Source: a virus. Taken from it: a DNA stretch of 42,841 bases. The stretch is from the IMG/VR virus record IMGVR_UViG_3300025093_000044, positions 1 through 42,841 of that record, one strand, 5' to 3'. The notes below the pieces were generated by a model that saw only the letters and a program-made list of their open reading frames with translations, made no database searches and was not told where the DNA came from. Positions 1-5,248 of the stretch are shown in pieces; positions within the stretch are counted from its first letter, which is position 1, and each line of letters opens with the position of its first letter. The translations under genes and the position numbers were made by a program.

Positions 1-54
1 GAACTTGCGCCCCGTCTTTGGGCAGTGTGTGGGAGTGTATGTGGCGTTTGCCAT
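1..54 (-). CDS. 5' end of a leftward gene (partial)
   Basis: An open frame on the minus strand starts with ATG at 54-52 and stays open for 18 codons to the window edge. The peptide begins MANATYTPTH and continues CPKTGRKF. A full Bacteroidota-type promoter on the same strand (95-125) would give a leader of about 40 nt. The CPKTG segment could be half of a zinc ribbon, but too little is present to name a function. By position it is probably the first gene of a leftward, possibly early, operon. That a gene starts here is supported by promoter plus start codon; the function is unknown. Confidence 0.55.
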   Translation of the reverse strand, partial: MANATYTPTHCPKTGRKF

Positions 55-94
55 AGGTAAGAGATTTTGAGGTCAGCGACGTTGCCGACGGCGA

Positions 95-125
95 CAAAGG
101 TAGGGAATCGAAACACCTTTGTCAA
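95..125 (-). promoter_or_regulatory. Leftward Bacteroidota-type promoter
   Basis: Read on the minus strand, TTGAC (125-121) is followed by TACCTTTG (102-95), with 20 nt between the TTG and the TA. This matches the Bacteroidota pattern TTG-N~20-TAnnTTTG. It lies about 40 nt upstream of the leftward ATG at 54. It has the same architecture as the rightward promoter at 708-738, so the two form a divergent pair across the non-coding block. Confidence 0.65.
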
Positions 126-650
126 GCACTTTTTTTGGTCGCATCGCTGAAACCCCTGCAAATACTGGGCTTTCCGAGGCAAAATTTTTTTTGTCTGGCT
201 TGTATGTGTGCCTGCATCATGACGCATCATGACCCGTCATGACCTGCCATGTACCCACTATGCGACCGTCATGCAGCTACGGGGCGCAGATGATGCGCGG
301 ATGATGTGTGTGTACATACGTGTGCGTGTATATGTGCGCAAGTATGTGTGTAGGTGAGGGGATTGTTCTGACTTTCTCTCATCCAGTTAGCGCCCCTAAT
401 TTTCAACCGTTGCTTCACTGGAGGCTGTAACCTGCTGATTCTTAGATACTTGTGGCAGCACAAAAGCCAAAAAACTACGCGCAAACCGCAGTTGCATTAT
501 GGGGGCGGGGTTACGCAGGTGGTTTTGGTGTGTGTACACATGTGTATATATACATATATAATCCCCCAGATCTGTATTTCTACCCAAAAAAAGAAGAAAT
601 GAGTCACGTTGGCAAGAGAGGGGGTATATATGTGTCCACTTTTTAAATCT
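126..650. other. Non-coding block with alternating purine/pyrimidine tracts
   Basis: No convincing gene is seen here; the short open frames encode low-complexity His/Thr/Tyr-rich peptides dictated by TG/TA runs. Two strictly alternating purine-pyrimidine tracts occur: 304-340 (37 nt) and 528-560 (33 nt). The second contains nested perfect palindromes: TGTGTACACA (531-540), ACACATGTGT (536-545) and TGTATATATACA (543-554). A-tracts occur around 128-135 and 181-192. Such DNA readily adopts Z-form, cruciform or unwound states. This suggests an origin or control region between divergent transcription units, but that role is inferred. Confidence 0.6.
214..253. repeat. 10-bp direct repeats (iteron-like)
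   Basis: Four head-to-tail 10-bp units: GCATCATGAC (214-223), GCATCATGAC (224-233), CCGTCATGAC (234-243) and the degenerate CTGCCATGTA (244-253). A related GACCGTCATG follows at 264-273. The period of about one helical turn puts the CATGAC cores on one face of the DNA, as expected for a cooperative protein-binding array. Origin iterons or an operator array are both possible. Confidence 0.6.
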
Positions 651-651
651 A

Positions 652-668
652 GTAATATGCTGTATTAC
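652..668. repeat. Inverted repeat upstream of the rightward promoter
   Basis: GTAATA (652-657) and TATTAC (663-668) are perfect 6-bp inverted arms around a 5-nt spacer, about 40 bp upstream of the -33 element at 708. The geometry suits a dimeric DNA-binding protein. The role is inferred only. Confidence 0.35.
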
Positions 669-707
669 AAATAGATAAGACGCTTTACTTAGAATCTACT
701 TTATGAC

Positions 708-738
708 TTGACTTTTTAAAAAAAAAGCTGTAACTTTG
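708..738 (+). promoter_or_regulatory. Rightward Bacteroidota-type promoter
   Basis: TTGAC (708-712) and TAACTTTG (731-738) are separated so that 20 nt lie between TTG and TA, identical to the leftward promoter at 95-125. It would drive the first rightward genes. These two are the only promoters in the window with an obvious TTGAC -33 element; the later ones rely on the -7 box. Confidence 0.7.
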
Positions 739-869
739 CCTACATTGTTAGTGAAGTGACACAATAAGTTGTTTTAAATGCTACATTGGTAAATTTATGA
801 GTGCGTATGCACTTTAAAATAATCCCACGTCAATCAAACCATACGAGCTGTAAAGGCACAAGGACTGTC

Positions 870-998
870 ATGATAGTAAAAAGAAAGAATACCTATGAGA
901 TCCGCAGCAAGAAGGGAAAGCTGCTAGGTAAATTCTTGACTAAGAAGGCTGCAATGAAGCGCTTGCGACAGATTGAGTTCTTTAAGAATAAAAAATAG
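870..998 (+). CDS. Small basic phage protein
   Basis: A 42-aa, Lys/Arg-rich protein whose core reads YEIRSKKGKLLGKFLTKKAA, ending in RLRQIEFFKNKK. Its strong positive charge suits nucleic-acid binding or virion-internal packing, but no function is established. I chose the ATG at 870; a GTG at 801 would add 23 residues that look unrelated and overlap a short hairpin (GTGC-GTAT-GCAC, 801-812). It lies 132 nt downstream of the 731-738 promoter box and is followed at once by another promoter at 999, so it may be transcribed alone or read through. Confidence 0.6.
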   Translation: MIVKRKNTYEIRSKKGKLLGKFLTKKAAMKRLRQIEFFKNKK

Positions 999-1006
999 TA
1001 TATTTG
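999..1006 (+). promoter_or_regulatory. -7 box TATATTTG, 4 nt before ATG 1011
   Basis: TATATTTG preceded by TAG and followed by four bases and the ATG of the next gene. The nearest TTG (973-975) is 23 nt upstream, at the edge of the usual range. The placement implies a nearly leaderless transcript. Confidence 0.6.
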
Positions 1007-1010
1007 TTGC

Positions 1011-1499
1011 ATGGGAGTACTCACTGTAACAATTAAAGAAGAGCTTGCGCTCAATGGCACCCAGCAGGGTGGAATAAACAGGCTAAGCATTGGTAGTATT
1101 ACACAATCTTTCAAGAGGCTTGTCACTTTACCTGCTGACGGAGGTGGATCTGCCACTCAAACTACGATAGCTAACTTTAGAACTGACGTTACTACAGCGG
1201 ATGGCGCTTTAGATGACGACGATGTCAAGTATGTAAGAGTAACGAACTTAGAAAGTGCTAACTCTGTGACTCTTTCTCTACAGCTTGCAGCAAACGGTGG
1301 GGCTGACGCTAGCACCCAAGCAACTATATTGTTAGAAGCTGGTAAAAGCTTTATGTTGGGTAAGGCTGTAGGGGTCGCAGCAGTAGATGATGACGCTGCT
1401 ACTGCTACTGCAATAGGTAGTTTGGTAGATCTTGAGAGCATTATCGCTATTAATGATGAAAATGCCACAGCGCAACTAGAAGTATTTATAGCTAGCTGA
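1011..1499 (+). CDS. Beta-rich phage structural protein
   Basis: 162 aa, acidic and Ala/Thr/Ser-rich, with alternating short hydrophobic strands and no signal peptide. A central segment, KYVRVTNLESANSVTLSL, followed by a Leu-Glu-Ala-Gly-Lys-Ser turn, resembles YIKN/FIRN segments in the products at 20359 and 20778. The three look like one loose family of small jelly-roll-like virion proteins (decoration, spike or fibre-base). The similarity is by eye only. Its separation from the main head cluster, next to the endolysin gene, is unusual. The start is fixed by a promoter box ending 4 nt before the ATG. Confidence 0.6.
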   Translation: MGVLTVTIKEELALNGTQQGGINRLSIGSITQSFKRLVTLPADGGGSATQTTIANFRTDVTTADGALDDDDVKYVRVTNLESANSVTLSLQLAANGGADASTQATILLEAGKSFMLGKAVGVAAVDDDAATATAIGSLVDLESIIAINDENATAQLEVFIAS

Positions 1500-1568
1500 T
1501 ATTGGGTAGCAAAAACTACTTCAACCCTAAATTAAAACGAATCAACCCTAGCTGGGTAGCAAACAAAA

Positions 1569-2039
1569 ATGCAGTTAAGCAAAAACCTATCACTGAAGGA
1601 GGTCGTAAAGTCAAACACGGCCAGCCGCCTCGGTATTGACAACACCCCAGAAGACTGGGAGATCAAAAACCTCAAGTCTGTAGCAGAAAACATATTCCAG
1701 CCTATCCGAGATCACTTCGGTGTACCGATTGCCGTGAGCTCTGGTTATAGAGGGAAGCAGCTAAATAAAGCCATAGGTGGGAGCAAGTACTCTCAACATA
1801 TGGTGGGGGAGGCGCTCGACCTGGATGCCGACGTGTACGGACGCATCACGAATGCAGATATCTTCAACTTCGTAAAAGACAACTTGGTGTGGGACCAGAT
1901 GATCTGGGAGTTCGGGGATGATGAGGAGCCTAACTGGGTACATATCTCATATAAGTCTGTGGGACAGAATCGCAAACAAATTAAGCGAGCCCGCAGAGAC
2001 GAAAAGAATAGAGTTTACTACACAGTAGAAAATGCCTAA
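1569..2039 (+). CDS. Endolysin-type M15 peptidase (D-Ala-D-Ala carboxypeptidase family)
   Basis: 156 aa, typical of the single-domain peptidase M15A/M15_3 family of zinc peptidases that cut cross-links in peptidoglycan and serve phages as endolysins or virion lysins. Visible motifs are SGYR (58-61), SQHMVGEALDLD with Zn ligands His77 and Asp84, and WVHIS with the third ligand His125. Glu114 (MIWEF) sits where the catalytic acid is expected. The N-terminus (LSLKEVVKSNTA, GIDNTP) is also characteristic. There is no signal peptide, so a cytoplasmic endolysin would need a holin or similar protein to reach the cell wall. It overlaps the next small gene by 8 nt. Confidence 0.9.
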   Translation: MQLSKNLSLKEVVKSNTASRLGIDNTPEDWEIKNLKSVAENIFQPIRDHFGVPIAVSSGYRGKQLNKAIGGSKYSQHMVGEALDLDADVYGRITNADIFNFVKDNLVWDQMIWEFGDDEEPNWVHISYKSVGQNRKQIKRARRDEKNRVYYTVENA

Positions 2040-2166
2040 GCAAGTATTTAACTACGCTCCTGGCGAAAGCAAAAAAAAGCGGCCAGGAGTACACGCTAAG
2101 ACGAAGACGTCTAGCAACAAGCAAAGCAAGAGCTACAAGAAATCTTATCGTGGTCAGGGCCGCTAA
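2032..2166 (+). CDS. 44-aa basic small phage protein
   Basis: A short frame starting at the ATG that overlaps the last codons of the endolysin gene. The product, beginning MPKQVFNYAPGESKKKRPGV and ending KKSYRGQGR, is extremely Lys/Arg/Ser-rich with no hydrophobic core, so it is probably disordered and nucleic-acid or virion associated. RPGVHAKTK and SYKKSYRGQG look like conserved-type motifs of small phage proteins; function is unknown. Its stop codon overlaps, tail to tail, the stop of the leftward gene at 2163-2582, with no visible terminator between the converging units. Confidence 0.7.
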   Translation: MPKQVFNYAPGESKKKRPGVHAKTKTSSNKQSKSYKKSYRGQGR

Positions 2167-2582
2167 AGAGAATTGTAGAAACGCTGTACCGCTAGCCTAC
2201 CTTTCTGGGACAGCCCATAACGAACTCTGTAGTTATACTTTGTTTCATCACGGAACAAGTGATCCTCTAGAGTCTGAGAAGGGCTAAGTTTATCAAATAC
2301 TTTATAGATATATCCAAGACTCATTAGTGGGTATATGATCCTGTCAGCTAGATTGCCTCTGCTCATCTGGTAGTTCTCCGCTGCCCAAGAAATAGTAAAG
2401 AACTCCAGGTCGTAAGCGTACAGCATAAAATATACATACCCTCTAGTCAGGCTAGGGTTATCCTCTAAGAACTCGTTCATAGCTGTTCTTAGATTTTTAA
2501 GGTGGTTTTGCTTTACGTATTTGCTAGGGAGTTTAGACATATCTCTAAACATCCGCTTCTTCTTAACTGTCGATTTTGGCAT
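2163..2582 (-). CDS. Putative winged-helix DNA-binding regulator
   Basis: 139 aa on the opposite strand to all neighbours. A basic N-terminus (KSTVKKKR, KYVKQNH) precedes helices around 44-90. The C-terminus, RYGLSQKGRLAVQRFY (121-136), has the beta-wing plus final helix appearance of MarR/PadR-type winged-helix proteins. A control function for the divergent operon at 2623 is plausible but inferred. ATG 2582 is preferred over a TTG at 2609, because the latter would place the start inside the divergent -7 box region. The gene converges on and overlaps the stop of the 44-aa gene by 3 nt. Confidence 0.6.
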   Translation of the reverse strand: MPKSTVKKKRMFRDMSKLPSKYVKQNHLKNLRTAMNEFLEDNPSLTRGYVYFMLYAYDLEFFTISWAAENYQMSRGNLADRIIYPLMSLGYIYKVFDKLSPSQTLEDHLFRDETKYNYRVRYGLSQKGRLAVQRFYNSL

Positions 2583-2595
2583 CTCTATTCTGTCG

Positions 2596-2610
2596 TATAT
2601 TTGAATCAAA
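2596..2610 (+). promoter_or_regulatory. -7 box with overlapping operator-like palindrome
   Basis: TATATTTG (2596-2603) preceded by TCG, in the 40-bp divergent gap between the leftward regulator and the gene at 2623. TTTGA-A-TCAAA (2600-2610) is an 11-bp inverted repeat that overlaps the box, so a bound protein would block it. TTG at 2576-2578 gives a rather short 17-nt spacer. Confidence 0.5.
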
Positions 2611-2622
2611 CGAATTTACAAC

Positions 2623-2919
2623 ATGAGCCCCAACGAGACCCTCTTCTTTGCTGAATTGTACAGCCTTGTAAAAAAGATGGAAGAGACTATCGAGGAGTTT
2701 GATATGAAGGATAGGACCGTTGCTTCTATTGTAATTGGAGTAATAGATTACGACGCTATAGAAGTGGGGGATACAGAAGCTGAGATGAAAACTATGTACA
2801 GCTTTAATATCCAAGACAGGCAAGAGCTAGAAACTGTGAAGACCATAATGGATAATGCCTACAAAGACGACGACCCTCTTGATGACCTTTTGGGTGGATT
2901 GGGAATATCATTAAACTAA
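2623..2919 (+). CDS. Unrecognised acidic protein, first gene of assembly operon
   Basis: 98 aa, acidic, mostly helical at the N-terminus (FFAELYSLVKKMEETIEEF), then a short beta-like region (VASIVIGVIDYDAI). The C-terminus, DDDPLDDLLGGLGISLN, is acidic and Gly/Leu-rich, a pattern often seen in peptides that dock onto partner proteins. No family is recognised. Its stop TAA shares the A of the next ATG (TAATG, 1-nt overlap), so translation is probably coupled to the gene at 2919. Confidence 0.6.
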   Translation: MSPNETLFFAELYSLVKKMEETIEEFDMKDRTVASIVIGVIDYDAIEVGDTEAEMKTMYSFNIQDRQELETVKTIMDNAYKDDDPLDDLLGGLGISLN

Positions 2920-3155
2920 TGGAAGGACTTATTAGAAAGATTGTGGTCGGAAAAGACCCCAAGAACGGAATGGCTTATTATGTAGGTATGCGAGCTGGAT
3001 CTGGAGAGGTATCTGCTATCGTAGAAGACGACAGACATCTTCACAAGTTTGGTAAGCAACGTTATTTGATCTACATTGAAAACGATGAAGGCACCATGTT
3101 ATGGAAGAGCATAGATGAGATGTCATGTGTTTTAGAATTTGATCTTAATTTTTGA
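2919..3155 (+). CDS. Conserved-type small phage protein, unknown function
   Basis: 78 aa with alternating strands: YYVGMRAGSGEVSAIVEDD, a helix DRHLHKFGKQ, then RYLIYIENDEGTMLWKSIDE. It looks like a compact alpha/beta domain and has no catalytic motif I recognise. Both ends overlap neighbours by one base (TAATG and TGATG), placing it firmly in the 2623-4669 operon. Its place among the genes ahead of the terminase suggests a role in assembly or late-phase takeover. That is inference. Confidence 0.6.
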   Translation: MEGLIRKIVVGKDPKNGMAYYVGMRAGSGEVSAIVEDDRHLHKFGKQRYLIYIENDEGTMLWKSIDEMSCVLEFDLNF

Positions 3156-3475
3156 TGGCAACAGAAAACCTTTATACAGACGGATCGGAGTTCAAGCTGC
3201 CTAACGGCAGAAGATACAGAGGTTACTACCATATCCACCCCAAGAAGGGTGCTATGGTGGGTGCTGTTCATGTAGATAGGTTTCACGCTATTCTTGAACC
3301 TGTAAGTTCAAAGTCCAGACAAATTGTAGCGAATAGACAGTCAGAAATTCCACCACGAGTCGTTGAAAGAAGGCTTCCAACTGTAGTGCCTCCTGTTCGC
3401 CCTGTAGCTCCAACCCCCAGAATTCAATCAAATCGCACTATCACAACTCCTAGCGGTGGCGGTGGCGGTTACTAA
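3155..3475 (+). CDS. Small protein with YYHIHP..MVGAVH motif and Gly-rich tail
   Basis: 106 aa. The N-terminal 50 residues hold a beta-hairpin domain, GRRYRGYYHIHPKKGAMVGA, followed by VHVDRFHAILEP. The rest is a disordered Pro/Arg-rich linker ending in SGGGGGY. Three or four His residues in the domain could bind metal. The flexible Gly5-Tyr tail suggests a virion or adaptor protein in which the folded head is tethered. Start ATG 3155 overlaps the previous stop (TGATG); a TTG at 3152 is less likely. Confidence 0.6.
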   Translation: MATENLYTDGSEFKLPNGRRYRGYYHIHPKKGAMVGAVHVDRFHAILEPVSSKSRQIVANRQSEIPPRVVERRLPTVVPPVRPVAPTPRIQSNRTITTPSGGGGGY

Positions 3476-3485
3476 ATTTTAATTA

Positions 3486-4070
3486 ATGAAAACATTTAAT
3501 TTGTTTGTCGTCGAACTAGACAGGACGATAAACGACACCATCACTACGTCTGGTGGTTTAGAGTTGTACATAGACAATAGATTCAATGAGTTTGAAAACA
3601 GAGTTACAGAAGGCCCTGTCGTGGCTGTCCCGTTCAAGTACGAAACTGGTGTCGAGCCTGGCGACACGTTGTACTTCCATCATCTCGTGGTTATCAACGA
3701 AGGTCAACCACTTACTGGCAATGATAATCACTACCTTGTCAGGTACGATCAAGACCACGCTATCAATAATCAAGCTATTGGCTTTAAAAGTGGCAGTACT
3801 GGTGCTATCCAACCTCTTGCGGGTTGGAGCCTTCTTGAACCCGTCGAAGAAGAGGAAGTTCAAGAATCGGAAATTATCGAAGTTGTCAAACTTACAGAGA
3901 AACCAACAACAAGAGGTAGAGTCGCATTTACGTCTTCTGGGATTGAAGCGCTAGGGCTAGAGGTTGGCGACGTAGTGGGGTTCAAAGAGAACCGAGACTA
4001 TCGCATCAAGATAGATGGCAAGGAATATTACAGAACCCGCCTTGAAGACTTGATGTATGTTGAAAGATAA
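3486..4070 (+). CDS. GroES-like co-chaperonin with two Cpn10 domains
   Basis: 194 aa that read as two Cpn10 folds in tandem. In domain 1 (about 1-95), FVVELDR is the first strand, TTSGGLELYID (21-30) sits where GroES has its mobile loop, EGPVVAVP (42-49) follows, and GVEPGDTLYF (55-64) matches the GroES VGDxVxF strand. In domain 2 (about 107-194), PLAGWSLLEPVE is the first strand, an acidic loop containing ESEIIEVV replaces the mobile loop, and TRGRVAF, LEVGDVVGF (158-166) and IDGKEYYRTRLEDLMYVE match the GroES C-terminal half. Phage co-chaperonins such as T4 Gp31 replace host GroES for capsid folding. A double domain recalls chloroplast Cpn20. Assignment is by motif order. Confidence 0.7.
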   Translation: MKTFNLFVVELDRTINDTITTSGGLELYIDNRFNEFENRVTEGPVVAVPFKYETGVEPGDTLYFHHLVVINEGQPLTGNDNHYLVRYDQDHAINNQAIGFKSGSTGAIQPLAGWSLLEPVEEEEVQESEIIEVVKLTEKPTTRGRVAFTSSGIEALGLEVGDVVGFKENRDYRIKIDGKEYYRTRLEDLMYVER

Positions 4071-4080
4071 TTTAATTAAT

Positions 4081-4392
4081 ATGACTATGATTGCCTCTGA
4101 AAAAAGAAAGGCAGACGAGCTTATGTCTGCTCTGGAGCAAAACGAGTGTCTTATCGCCGATGGTTTTGATGAAGCGCTAATAGGGATGACACATGGGTCA
4201 GAACCAAAAGCCGTTTACGATATTGATCAAATCATTGACATCCTTTGTAGGGATGACGATATGACTCGTGAAGATGCCATTGAGCATTTCGAGTTTAATA
4301 TAGGTGGGTCATATGTGGGTGAGCGTACGCCTGTATTTGTGTACTGCTCTCAGTACGGAACATACTGGATTGGAGATGAGCCGTTCGACTAA
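4081..4392 (+). CDS. Conserved-type phage protein, unknown function
   Basis: 103 aa, acidic. Core motifs are EALIGMTHGSEPKAVYDIDQ, then MTREDAIEHFEFNIGGSYVG and ERTPVFVY. This order (short strand, helix, 'E-D-A..F..N..G.Y.GE.TP') looks like a small conserved domain seen in many phages without a known function. A start at ATG 4057 is possible and would overlap the co-chaperonin gene by 14 nt. I prefer 4081 because it follows an A/T-rich AATTAAT spacer. The 3' end overlaps the next gene by 17 nt. Confidence 0.65.
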   Translation: MTMIASEKRKADELMSALEQNECLIADGFDEALIGMTHGSEPKAVYDIDQIIDILCRDDDMTREDAIEHFEFNIGGSYVGERTPVFVYCSQYGTYWIGDEPFD

Positions 4393-4669
4393 GTTTACTA
4401 CTGTCAGCGCGGCTAGACGACTTATGTCTAGTATGGAGGTGGCGATCAATAATATGATTGAAGAAATCAAAAAGCCTGTTGATCCAGAGGCTGGTGGCTC
4501 TGCTCGAAAGGCTGAGCTACAGTCTATCAAGCAAACGGCAGTGGACTGCAAAGAACTTCTGGTAGAGCGCCAGAGATTAGAACAAATGGTTAAAGAGCTA
4601 CAAGCAAATGGAGAAATCGAACAAGACAAAGACTACTCAGGGGGATTCGCAGAAAAATTCTCTAAGTAA
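4376..4669 (+). CDS. Coiled-coil protein, candidate small terminase subunit
   Basis: 97 aa. The N-terminus (RSTKFTTVSAARRLMSSMEV) could form a small DNA-binding helical unit. Residues about 20-80 form a charged heptad-like coiled coil (AELQSIKQTAVDCKELLVER, QRLEQMVKELQ), and the end is SGGFAEKFSK. Small terminase subunits combine an N-terminal DNA-binding domain with a coiled-coil oligomerisation domain and usually lie just before terL; here only tRNAs and the HNH gene intervene. No sequence motif proves it. Start ATG 4376 keeps a normal 17-nt overlap with the upstream gene. Confidence 0.45.
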   Translation: MSRSTKFTTVSAARRLMSSMEVAINNMIEEIKKPVDPEAGGSARKAELQSIKQTAVDCKELLVERQRLEQMVKELQANGEIEQDKDYSGGFAEKFSK

Positions 4670-4750
4670 ACCCACTGGCTTAATATATTGGGGTGATTAT
4701 GATTTTAGCAGTCAAAACGTTACTTCTGGTCACTCTATCGTCAACTTCAA

Positions 4751-4822
4751 GCTCTCTTAGCTCAGCGGTAGAGCAGCGAACTCATAATTCGTAGGTCATT
4801 GGTTCGAATCCAATAGAGAGCA
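4751..4822 (+). tRNA. tRNA-Met (CAT)
   Basis: Acceptor stem GCTCTCT (4751-4757) pairs perfectly with AGAGAGC (4815-4821), with discriminator A4822. The D arm is AGCTCAGCGGTAGAGC and the T arm contains GGTTCGAATCC. The anticodon loop CTCATAA gives anticodon CAT, meaning elongator or initiator Met, or Ile2 if lysidinylated. No CCA is encoded. The HNH start codon follows after only four bases. Confidence 0.93.
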
Positions 4823-4826
4823 CACG

Positions 4827-5171
4827 GTGCCATACAAAAGCAAAAAAGATCAGGCTAAGGCGGCAGCTAAACACTACCGAGAAAACAAAGAGAAAATAAT
4901 CTCTAGAAGCTCGGCTAGAAACAGAAGGCAAAAAAAAAAGAACAAAGCGTTTGTAGACCGAGTAAAAAGAATGTTCAGCTGTGTGGATTGCGGGGAGTCA
5001 GACCCAGTGGTCCTTGAGTTTGATCACGTAAAAGGAGAAAAGAGAAGGGCAATAGCTGATATGGTTTCTAACTATTACAGCATAAAAACAATAAAAGACG
5101 AAATAAGGAAGTGTGAGATAAGGTGTGCAAATTGCCATCGTAAAAAAACACATGAGCGAATGCACTCGTAG
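4827..5171 (+). CDS. HNH endonuclease lodged between two tRNAs
   Basis: 114 aa, very basic N-terminal half (about 1-50) suited to DNA binding, then a zinc-stabilised HNH nuclease. Cys52-x2-Cys55 and Cys100-x2-Cys103 are the zinc ligands, Asp66-His67 is the catalytic DH of the first strand, and His104 follows in CANCHRKK. It starts with GTG four bases after tRNA-Met. Its last two sense codons and TAG stop are encoded by the 5' end of tRNA-Arg (10-nt overlap). It could be a free-standing homing nuclease or, being next to terL, could assist DNA cutting during packaging. The family is clear; the role is not. Confidence 0.85.
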   Translation: MPYKSKKDQAKAAAKHYRENKEKIISRSSARNRRQKKKNKAFVDRVKRMFSCVDCGESDPVVLEFDHVKGEKRRAIADMVSNYYSIKTIKDEIRKCEIRCANCHRKKTHERMHS

Positions 5172-5235
5172 CTCAGTTGGATAGAGCATCTGCCTTCTAA
5201 GCAGACGGTCACAGGTTCGAATCCTGTCGGGTGTA
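5162..5235 (+). tRNA. tRNA-Arg (TCT)
   Basis: Acceptor GCACTCG (5162-5168) pairs with CGGGTGT (5228-5234), including two G-U pairs; the discriminator is A5235. The D arm is AGCTCAGTTGGATAGAGC, the anticodon stem-loop TCTGC-CTTCTAA-GCAGA reads anticodon TCT, and the T arm is ACAGG-TTCGAAT-CCTGT. It decodes AGA/AGG, and AGA is common in the phage genes here. Its 5' end overlaps the HNH stop codon and its 3' end lies 13 nt before the terL ATG. Confidence 0.94.
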
Positions 5236-5248
5236 CAAATTAAATTCA

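Noticed and set aside
214-273. CRISPR array
   Set aside because: The direct repeats are 10 bp with no spacers, so this is not CRISPR. No cas-like gene is present.
269-646. Short open frames on both strands in the left non-coding block
   Set aside because: Their His/Thr/Tyr/Cys-rich peptides are products of TG/CA and TA alternation; no promoter or protein-like composition supports them.
1502-1639. A 45-codon TTG-started frame (GSKNYFNPKLKRINPSW...) between the genes at 1011 and 1569
   Set aside because: It has protein-like composition, but it overlaps the well-supported endolysin start by about 70 nt in another frame and needs a TTG start. It could be real; not strong enough to list as a gene.
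5231-5248. GTG start for terL inside tRNA-Arg
   Set aside because: The extra six residues would be coded by the tRNA 3' end. ATG 5249, just after the tRNA, is a better start.
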